Shown piece by piece: positions 55,280 through 64,000 of a DNA stretch of 64,000 bases. Origin of the DNA: Rosa chinensis (Eukaryota; Streptophyta; Magnoliopsida; Rosales; Rosaceae); the NCBI RefSeq assembly GCF_002994745.2, contig NC_037091.1, positions 39,058,112 through 39,122,111 on the forward strand, given 5' to 3'. Position 1 is the first letter of the stretch; each line of letters starts with the position of its first letter. Position numbers and translations under genes: made by a program. The notes under the pieces are model-generated. The model was given only the letters and a program-made list of their open reading frames with translations. It was not told the origin of the DNA and ran no database searches.

Positions 55280-58200
55280 TTGAAAGTTATAAAAGCCAAT
55301 GGTTTTCATGTGGAAACATATTGTGAGAATGGACAAGAGTTCCTTTGCATCACCTCTAATGACTACGGACATAAACGAGTATTAGAGAAACTTATGTGTC
55401 GCTCTAGTGTTTTGTATGCAACCACTATTCGAGTCATTGAATCCAACCATGTCATGAGAGATGACTTATGGGATTCTGACACATATAGGCTTTGGCACGA
55501 CCGTTAATTTGGGACACCCAGGTCATGAGATGATGATCCGTGATACTAAAGACTTCACACGGACATCTCTTCTTCAGAACGAAGAGAAGTAAGAATCAAA
55601 AGTCAATTCAAAGAGAGCATTACATTGCCGCCGCGCCTTGGGGGGCCTCCGCCATGCACCACCGGCCGGCGAACGCTGGCGCCATGATCCCCCTGAGGCA
55701 AAATCATGGCTTTGACGCCATGTATGGAGACTTGGCTCCTCTCTCTACTTCTCAAAATAAATTGTGACATTGTGGCTCAACCAAAACCTTTATTGGTTTA
55801 TTATAATGCTAATCTTTCGTTTTGTAAAGCCTATTTTTTTTAGGATCAAGACCATCCTATGCAAAGGACACTAAAGAAATAATTCCATTCTTACATAGAA
55901 TCCAAGGGGATTTTGTGGATCGATTCAACCAACTTGCGGACTGCTTAGATGTTTTATGGTGTTGGTTAATGTGCGGACACGCTGGTCACGTGTCGCGCTA
56001 TCATCCACTTGTAATGCTGCTTATGATGAACTCCTAGCCCAAATCATATGGCTACGGGCTCACTACCCGGATCATCCCGTTCAGTCAATTCAACTTGAAA
56101 ATGCTAGAGAGTTTACATCAAAAATTTTCGATGACTATTGGATATCATTGGGTATTGATATCAAGTATCATATTCCCATGTACATACCCAATTGGTCTCA
56201 CAGAAAAGCCACCATTAAACTACTACGATGGTAGCCCGGACATTGGTAATGCGTACCAATATTTCCGCTTGGGTTATGCAATATCGCATGCAGCTATGCT
56301 AATTCGTCTACGACTCATAGTAGCCACTCAACTTTTATTTGCATTACAGCTAGTGACTGGGTTCGAGTCTAATATCTCGTACTTATGCATATTTGAGTGT
56401 GCGGTTCATGTGCCAATTGCGCCGCCACAGCGCATCAACATGAGTCATTGCAACGAATGCATATATATATATATATATATATATATTTGTGTTGGACATG
56501 AGTCTCCAACTATAACTCTGCTATGTAGAACCCTTGACAGAATGACAGGCGATCTCTTTTTTCGCTGGATTTGCGGATTGTCACTTTGATGAGACAGTCT
56601 TCCCGTCGTTAGGGGGAGATTAGAACGTCAACGTTCAACATGAACGACAAGAATTGTCGTGGTCTGTCCCCACTATGTCTCATCTTGATCCCCTAAAAGT
56701 GAAGAGATCACATATACCTGCTGCAAACATGTCTGCAAGGACTGATATCCCCACAAGAGGACATGGTGCCACCCAGAGGAGATGGGCACGGCACCACTAC
56801 CATGGATGGTGGTATGGTGACGCCACAAAGGTGGCATAATGGCGTCATAGGCCATGGGTTCCGCTAGAGAGCGTAGGAGACTGATATGTTCGATGGATTC
56901 TCGCCCTAGGAAGAGAGTGAGTTTGGCACAACTTGATCCATTGATCATTGATACTCAAAATCCGTCTCATGAGAATATTCTGGATTGTGGTTATGCCAAA
57001 GAGACATCGTTGGGGGACGCCTCAATGTTAGAACCAATTCCTGAGAATATAGAGATCTCTATGAACTACACTAGTGTACATGAGGACGTGGAATTATTGA
57101 GACCAATGACATCGAACCTTACTCCGTTGAAGAATGCCAACGTAGAGAAAATTGGCCTAAATGGAAAGATGCGATCCAGGTTGAATTGGATTCACTCACG
57201 AAGAGGAAGGATTTAAGGCCTGAGATGCCAACACCTCCTAACATAAAACTTGTTAACATTAATAGGTCTTTGTTAGATAGAGTGATGAGAAAAAGAGATG
57301 ATAATCTCGCCTTATGGCGCAAGACTTCTCACAAAACTCCCTGGAATCGACTACGAGAAGACATATTCTCTCGTAATGGATGTCATTGCACTCCACTACC
57401 TTGTCAGTTTGGTAGTTTCCAAATAACTGAACATGCAGCTTACGAATGTGGTCACTACGTATCTCTATAGGGATCTAGATACGGAATATAATGAAGGGTC
57501 TTGTGTGCTTCATTTACCCAAATCAAGTGGCTTTTGACCACGGAGCGTGTTTGCAATGAGGGTGAAACGCTCACTAAAATGATGACTTGATTGGGAAGGG
57601 ATATGATGAACCATGCCCCTGCGTTTTCATGACAAGTTCTGGATTTGCAATTGTTATGATTTATGTTGATAAACATAATTGCAACCCTTGAGAGTTAAGG
57701 GAAACCGCTGAACACTTGAAATCCGAGTTTGAGATGAAGGACCTTGGGAGAACACGGTTTTGTCTAGATTTAGAACTTGTATACCGTATCAATAAATGCT
57801 TTACATTTTGATAAAGTCAAAGATGCACTCCCATGGTTGTCCGTAGTCTTAACCCTAAGAGGGATACGTTTCGCCCAGGGATGATGACGAAGACGTGTTA
57901 ATTGGCAAAAGTGTCTTACCTAAGTGTAATAGGCGCATTATTGTACTTAACACAATACAAGACCGGACACCTCATTTGTTATGAACTTGTTGGCTAGATG
58001 TAGCCCTGCGCTAACGCAACACCATTGGACTGGTATAAAGACAATCTTTCGTTACTTAAAATGTACGATAGATATGGGCTTGTTCTATCCCTGTAGAGAG
58101 AAAATAATGACGGAAGAATGAGAACGGATCTCATTAGCCCAAGTAGCGCCGTCTAAGACGCCGTGACCGGCAAAGCCGCAGCCACCAACGGTGGCCTGCG

Positions 58201-58738
58201 TCATCCTCCTCCCTTAATCAAAACGATGATGATGTTTTGATGGATTTTGCTGATGTAGGGTATCTCTCTGACCCTCACAAAGGTCGCTCCCAAATGGGTT
58301 ATGTCTTTACCATGGGAAGCACTGCGATATCTTGGAGGTCTACAAAGCAGACCCTTGTTGCTACTTCCTCAAATCATGCAGAGATTATTGCTTTACATGA
58401 AGCCGTGCGAGAATGCATATGGCTAAGGTCTGTAATTAGACATATTCGAGGAACTTGTGGTTTGAAGTCTACCACAGATGAACCTACATGCATTTATGAA
58501 GATAATGCAGCTTGTATTGAGCAAATGAAATTAGGTTTCATCAAGGGCAACAACACCAAGCATATATCGCCTAAGTTCTTTTACAATCAGCAACAACAAG
58601 TACTTCTACATATTGAAGTGAATCAAATCCGATAAGAGGATAATGTAGCGGACTTATTCACTAAGTCGTTACCTAAATCCACCTTCGAGAAACATGTGAA
58701 GAGCCTCGGATTGAGAAAATTATACGAACTCCCATGAT
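55280..58738 (+). pseudogene. copia pol remnants
   Basis: Pre-integrase 55280-55507 (CENGQEFLCITSNDYGHKRV), integrase traces 55956-56234 (VNVRTRWSRVALSST, then LRAHYPDHPVQSIQLENARE), RT start near 57130-57230 (WPKWKDAIQVELDSL-like in a shifted frame), RT middle traces to 57900, and RNase H 58237-58635 (LSDPHKGRSQMGYVFTMG, AEIIALHEAVRECIWL, EDNAACIEQM). A (TA)n tract at 56461-56485 and GC-rich insertions (55625-55700; 58140-58200) interrupt it. Confidence 0.82.
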
Positions 58739-58774
58739 TGTAGCAATCAGGGGGAGATATTGACATCAGGGGGA

Positions 58775-59037
58775 GCCCTTTATATAGAGATTTACAGAGT
58801 ACATGAAAGGTAATAGAATCTGAACATAACTAGGAAATCTAGAACCTTCTCCTATTACAATTCTAGGACTAAACCCTAGTTTGAAGAGGCACACATGATG
58901 TCGACTTCCTTCAACACTCTCCCTTGTGCCGCTCAAACTTTGTGATGACGCTTTGATCGTTGCCTCACTAAAAACCTTGCCAGGTAACAAAAACCCTATG
59001 GGACAAAAATAACCCTGTTTAAGGAAAATATGATTTG
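58775..59037 (-). mobile_element. Inverted, nearly emptied relative of the copia element
   Basis: 58775-58916 is the reverse complement of most of the LTR at 52746 (ends ...CTTCCTTCAACA). 58917-59015 equals the last 99 bp of interior seen next to the 3' LTR at 8108 (CTCCCTTGTG...CTAAAAACCTTGCC, GGGACAAAAATAACC). 59016-59037 (TGTTTAAGGAAAATATGATTTG) starts another inverted LTR, cut after 22 bp. So on the minus strand this is 5' LTR stub, tiny interior, 3' LTR. Confidence 0.8.
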
Positions 59038-59791
59038 GTAGCATCCTCACTATAAAGTATACTGTTTCAGGTTATTCTTGTTTGTCATGTTTTTGATTAG
59101 TGAATACGATTCCAATGAGCATAAGGCTCAGATATAGCTTTAGAGGCTGGTTAGACCACCTCAGGGACCCCAAAAACATTACAGAATCTCAGATGCTCAT
59201 CACCAGCTGCCAATGCTCCGTGCAATTTGGGCTCTGAAAGAGCATCGACATGTGACAGGATTACAGGATTCAGTATCTGTCAAAAGTCTAAACCATAAAA
59301 TGGCACCTTTGGGTAAGAAGAAATTTTTCTCATCACATTGCATATCTCATTCACTCAGTGTAGCCGGTCATGTTCCAGATTCTTTTTATATTTACAAACG
59401 TTAAAGATCCAATTAATTTGAAATTATAGTCCACGGAGCAATGGCTAGCCAAAAAGAAAGGTATAAATAAGGATATGCAAACTTTATTTTTCAATAACAT
59501 CATGATATGTGAACTGGCATTGAACCAAAAACTAGGTATTTCAATTGAGAACGATTGCAACCAATACAATAAACTAACTAGTGAACATGTATGACTGTCC
59601 GATACAATATCATTCTAGAATCAGTGGGTAAATTAAACAAAGAAAGTTGAGCCACTCCACTGAGAATTAATTTCCAGCATCAGTTTTTCTTCTAAGAACA
59701 TGTACATCCAGTAATTTACAGACATGAAAATTTTGAACCACAAAATGGTGGGGAAAATTTGAAAACGAAAAAGGAAGGAGGGTAATTTTGA
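59038..59791. other. 3' flank / UTR of the TBC gene
   Basis: No coding signal. It probably contains the 3' UTR of the minus-strand TBC gene. No poly(A) signal could be picked with confidence. Confidence 0.4.
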
Positions 59792-62700
59792 TTAGCCTGA
59801 CAATTGTACACGCAACTTGTTGGCAACATAGAGCAGATGGCTAATGTTTGTGGGAGGATAGTGCTGCAGTAGTTTGAGATTAGAGGTAAAATCGCCTGCT
59901 AGTAAGCGCCTCCGAACGAGAATCAGCATTGCACAACATACTCGGAGAAGGGTTTCCTGAAATCATTAGTCAAAAGAAAATCAGTAAATTAAAAAAAAAT
60001 ATTACAAAGCCAAAAGCAACCCTGAATGCGTGCATTGCAGCAATGTCACTGGCCCATTATTTGGTCTACAACTTTAGGCAACAGATTTTCTTCTTACAAC
60101 CCTAGGCAACTAAATTTTCTTTTTGTTACCATAGACAATCATCTTTTACCTAATTAGGTCTGATAGCTTAACTGAACTTCAATATTATCAAGGTTCCATG
60201 GAAACATCGTTGTCAAGTGGAATCAGGATGACTTCTGACCTCATTTCACTTGCCAAGAATCTTTTCCTCAATGCCTGACCATGAACAGCAATGCTAGAAG
60301 AACTAGAGCCAATTTAGGAGTTAGCTCTAGCTTTTAGGTTGTCTGCTTTTATTATTGTATTCTTTTTTTCTTGTTTTCCCCCCCTAATATTTCATTCTCT
60401 AGCTTTTCTCCAATTTGTCCCTTTTAAGTTGATTAGGATTTCCATCATTTGCAGTCTCCCGTGAAGGAGACAGGGCAAGGAACTGAACATGTTCTATCAC
60501 CTTCGGTGTCTCCATCTGTCATTAGTAATCTAAATCTGCTTTGCTTAGATGGGAAGAGTGAGTTGTAGTTGGATCTCTTGTTAACATTTGGTGTTTCCTT
60601 TCTAAAAAGTTAAAAAATAATAACAATATATAAATAAATAAAAACTATATAGGGAATAAAAGCAAAAGGACATAAAAGTCAGAAGACTAATATACTACCT
60701 GAGGACCTTCAGAGTCACTTAAAAGTGTGTCCCAAATGTGGAGGCTGTCCGCAAAATTGAACTCCTGGGTCAAGAGGAGAGTGATCCACCTAAATGCGTA
60801 AAACTGGGGGTTGACCTATCATTTTAAATCAGAACCCAGTCAGGCATTTATACCAAATATTCAGTGACCTATCTACTATACTCTAGAATGTAAAAGAAGA
60901 TCCTTTCTAACACCAATTGGTAAATCATAAATGCTAAGCTAACATCTAAATATATACAGGGGACTATGTTGCCATTAAATCAGGCACACATGTGCATTAT
61001 GTTGGATCTTAATTGTGTCCATGACAGAAAATGCAGGGCCTAGACCCAGCATGTCAGATATTCCACCCTGGCATTTGCACAGATACCAGTGCGACCCCAT
61101 ATGGATAGTGTTGGGAATGTACCATACTTGTACTCAGTACCCACACAACTGATCACCACAAATTCCTTCTCATCAAGAAAAAAAGAAATAATAAATAAAA
61201 AGTTTACTTAATTTATAAGAAAGAAATAAATCAACAATTTGTACAGAACCTGGATTTGACAGTTACGACGAAGAGAAACGCACATTACCAAATTTAAATT
61301 GATGAAGAACCACAAATAACAGAATAAAAAATTAAAAAATAAAAGAAAAACAGAAAAAATAATCAGCCAGTTCCAAAGATAATAGACCTCAGGATCAATT
61401 TCCTCAACTTTTCTTCATGAGAAAGTTAAAACTGTAAAATCACAGTTGAAAATTTATTGGGAAGCCAAAGTCTTACAATGATCTGGTCATGAGCTACATA
61501 AGCCTAAACATGCAATCATACTGGAGAACTACTTGATTTACGTTAACAGACCAAATAGGTCAGAACTCAAAAGGATGAAGTATGTCAGATAGCCTACCTA
61601 CTTTCTATTTCCTATTGTGTGTAAGTTCCTTCACTCTATTCTAATTTTATACTCGTTTTAGACTGGCTTGTAACATAATAATACTCTATCCTTGCAGCAG
61701 TCTCAGTCCAAACCATGATTCTCTCCAACTTTTGTCAGAAAGAGGTTAATAGGCCAAAAGTCACTTATGGTCCCTGTAATTTTGGGGGGTACATAATAAT
61801 TACCCTGTGGTTTAAACCTCCATGGTTTGCTAGGTTAGTCCTGGTCCTTAACAAATTTTTATATATCCCTCTTTTGATGAAAGCTGTAGGGAATTGTACC
61901 CTTGTAAATTGGCTAATGTTGCAAACCACAAGGGAATTTATTTGACATTTCTACACCACATTGGGACTGTAGCTTTTGGCCTTTTAATACTGCCCCCTAG
62001 AGAGAAGAATGCATGTGGCAATTGCATAATTCTCCAAGGTATCACAGCAGGTTTCGATCTTGAGATCTGTGGGTTATGCAACCACATTATGCTTCCACTA
62101 CGCAGAGGGTGATGACTTTAAATAGGATCCATTTGCTGAAAGGGAAAAAAAAAAAAAAAAAAAGACAGGCAGATAGACTGGAAAATAGAAAGATGTTTAC
62201 TTTGGTTGTGATCTCAAGATGACGCCATAGCTCTTCATCATGTTCCTTTAAAAGTTGTGACAATCTTGTTATTGTGGAACGTATTCCCACAACACTATTA
62301 TCAAGTTGCTGACAGAAATGATCGCGGAAGCCACTCAATAATTCAACAAAACAAAAGAATGTGTCTGCTTCAGCTGCGGCCTACATAACTTGACATTAGG
62401 AAACAATGAGCAAAACTAACCAAAAACAATAACTGGAAAACATGACGATGGAAAATGCTATAAAAAAAATAACAATAACATTTAACTGATCTACATGATA
62501 ATGTGGCAACATTTAAATCAATCCTGACACTTTCTACAGTTATAGAGAAACTAAAGGCAACCCAGAATAGTTTTTATGACAAATTGCTCTCAATTATATC
62601 TTTCAGGTGACTTAGATAAAGCCATGTGTGACTTTGAGTTGACATATTCCCTTTTCTATGCAAAATATCATTAGCCTTTCTCATGATCAAGCCTATAGAG

Positions 62701-63333
62701 ACAAGAGGCATGATCCTAGGACGATATTCACCAAAAAGACATGATGTTCAAGCACAATGATAAAGTACCAAGAGGCCACTAGGGAGATGTTGACCAAAAT
62801 GTCGATATGAATTCCCTACTACTACCAACTACCTAAGCTTAGAACCTCATATTCAGACAAACAAATGTAAGAATATGCTACAGTGCAAAGACAAATATCA
62901 AGTCTATAGATAGGGACTAGGTTGTGGGTGAAATTTTGTTTTAGTACAAAAATAAAAGGAATGTATGGCAACCTTACCGCATATTCCTCATCAGGATCAT
63001 TTTTGAAGACATAGTACAGTGGCGCCAAAAGTTCATTCATCCCTTGAACATATCTTATACCGGGATTTAGCTTTGCAAATACAACCAGGATGTTCTTCAA
63101 AGCATCCTGAAATTTAATTTTAATTCAGTAAAATAGCATGTAGCCTTCTTTTCTTTTTTATAGGAATTAAAATGGCTAGTATACAACTCTTCTGGCTTGT
63201 CTACCATACATCGAACAAAGCATCAAGTGCAAACCTGATTAGATTTAGCAAATTGAGAGTCCCCTGAGAAAAAGTGCATATCTGGATGAGTGCGCTTTAC
63301 ATCTCGGTCAATCTGTTCTATAATCTCTGTGTC
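59792..63333 (-). CDS. TBC-domain Rab GTPase-activating protein, 3' exons (TBC1D13-like)
   Basis: TBC proteins stimulate GTP hydrolysis by Rab GTPases on membranes of the secretory and endocytic system, using an Arg and a Gln finger. Five exons join in frame with GT-AG borders: 63333-63235, 63106-62978, 62380-62201, 60815-60699 and 59956-59792, giving 229 residues and a TAA stop. The first has IEQIDRDVKRTHPDMHFF with the arginine finger, the second LNPGIRYVQGMNELLAPLYY with the glutamine finger (YVQGM). Then come ADTFFCFVELLSGFRDHF, QFYAFRWITLLLTQEF, HIWDTLLSD and ETLLRVCCAMLILVRRRLL. All exon junctions are phase 0. No break is visible. The N-terminal exons lie beyond 64000. This is the only clearly intact host gene seen. 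Confidence 0.93.
61748..61985. mobile_element. Short MITE in a TBC intron
   Basis: Ends TAGGCCAAAAGTCACTTATG and its mirror ...AGCTTTTGGCCTTT form imperfect inverted repeats around about 200 non-coding bases containing a CCCTGTAATTTTGG / GGGACTGTAG pair. It lies between TBC exons 60815 and 62201. The target duplication is unclear. Confidence 0.45.
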
Positions 63334-64000
63334 CTACATGATCCAAGGTTGGAGTCAATACTTCAGAAAAAGAATTTTGCACCACAAACTGCTACCACCA
63401 TTCCATAGCCATGCAAAAGCACCACAAAGTAAGCATTACATATAGTTGCCATGTAATTTACAAAATGGTCTTCATCATTCTACACAATTTCAGTTCTCTT
63501 GGTTCAGTTGGTTGTAACGTTTTCTTTTATGAGAAGTTAGATCATGATTTGTCGTAAATGATGTTTATCGGTGGTTTTAGAGAGCTGCAGAACTGCCTAT
63601 TGGAAAATTGTGCTTCACATTGTTTTCTATAAGTATGATCGTGTAACTGGGAAAAATTGTTAATGAAAGAGTTGATTGTCCAATATCAGGAGAGGATATG
63701 TATAATTGTTGTGTACTGAACTTAATTGTGTTATGAAAGTTCAGATAATCTTTCATGTAATTAGCAACTCATACACAGTTGTAGCAGAAAGACAGCGTTA
63801 CTGATGTTGTATGACCTGTAAGATTAGGTTCTCATGAAAAGATAAAATAAAAAATATTAGCTTCATGAAAGCACAAGATAATCCTACGATCATTACTTCC
63901 CTAAATCTAGTGATCAAAGATGAACAAATGCAATGAGAAATTTGATTACCGATCAACTTGAGTGTCAAAGAAAGGGCTAACAAAGCAAAGCAGTTCAGAG
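63334..64000 (-). other. Intron of the TBC gene
   Basis: Sequence upstream of the 63333 acceptor. No further TBC exon could be read, so the intron is at least 667 bp and the gene continues past the window. Confidence 0.6.

Larger units (their letters stand above)
52746..58774 (+). mobile_element. Ty1/copia element, same lineage as 7890-13695, lacking its 3' LTR
   Basis: 5' LTR 52746-52958 (TGTTGAAGGAAG ... CCTTAAACA), then CGTTATCAGCAGGAGCCC, the same primer side as the first element. Gag starts at 53935. Pol traces follow to RNase H at 58635, and a doubled purine tract (ATCAGGGGGAG at 58746 and 58766) marks where the 3' LTR should start. Instead the sequence jumps to an inverted LTR segment. 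No 5-bp target duplication can be matched. Pol has many stops, so the copy is dead. Confidence 0.88.

Overview
This is a plant nuclear window, most likely from a eudicot. The signs are an AT-rich background, spliced genes, a plant-type PHD-finger gene, a plant NLR fragment and a dense nest of plant transposons. I suspect Rosaceae from the look of the repeats, but cannot show it. Only one clearly functional host gene is visible, the 3' half of a TBC-domain Rab GTPase-activating gene at the right edge. The rest is decayed genes, a local family of very small genes, and at least 15 transposable elements, many with exact target-site duplications (TSDs).

Layout. 1.05-5.97 kb: a minus-strand PHD-finger gene (AIPP2/PAIPP2 type) that is a pseudogene, with a LINE fragment in one intron. 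7.89-13.70 kb: a young but coding-dead Ty1/copia element, minus strand. 14.35-17.35 kb: a string of short nested palindromes split by a 2.5-kb solo LTR, with a promoter-like leader on the minus strand just beyond it. 18.16-19.13 kb: a hAT-like element. 20.05-21.94 kb: a Mutator-like element carrying pieces of three host genes (vacuolar ATPase subunit c, a BSD-domain gene, a trihelix gene). 22.4-23.3 kb: a broken NLR gene with a MITE in its intron. 24.0-29.5 kb: an L1-type LINE on the minus strand, itself interrupted by a 1.2-kb hairpin MITE. 29.6-31.3 kb: a LINE on the plus strand that has only ORF1.

31.5-52.6 kb is a cluster of diverged copies of one small gene (TATA box, short leader, putative leader intron, one ORF of 53-57 codons, repeated 3' segments). 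It is enlarged by a deleted copia element, three solo LTRs of two families, MITEs, a Mutator-like element and a 1.9-kb segmental duplication. 52.75-59.04 kb: a second copia element of the same lineage as the first, on the plus strand, whose 3' LTR is replaced by an inverted, deleted relative. 59.8-63.3 kb: five exons of the TBC gene, minus strand, running off the window.

The genes do not form a pathway. The main story is how the DNA was assembled: insertions date one another, captured gene fragments may form a chimeric transcript, and two structures (the palindrome string near 14.5-17.3 kb and the small-gene cluster) match nothing I can name. All readings are by eye; no search was run.
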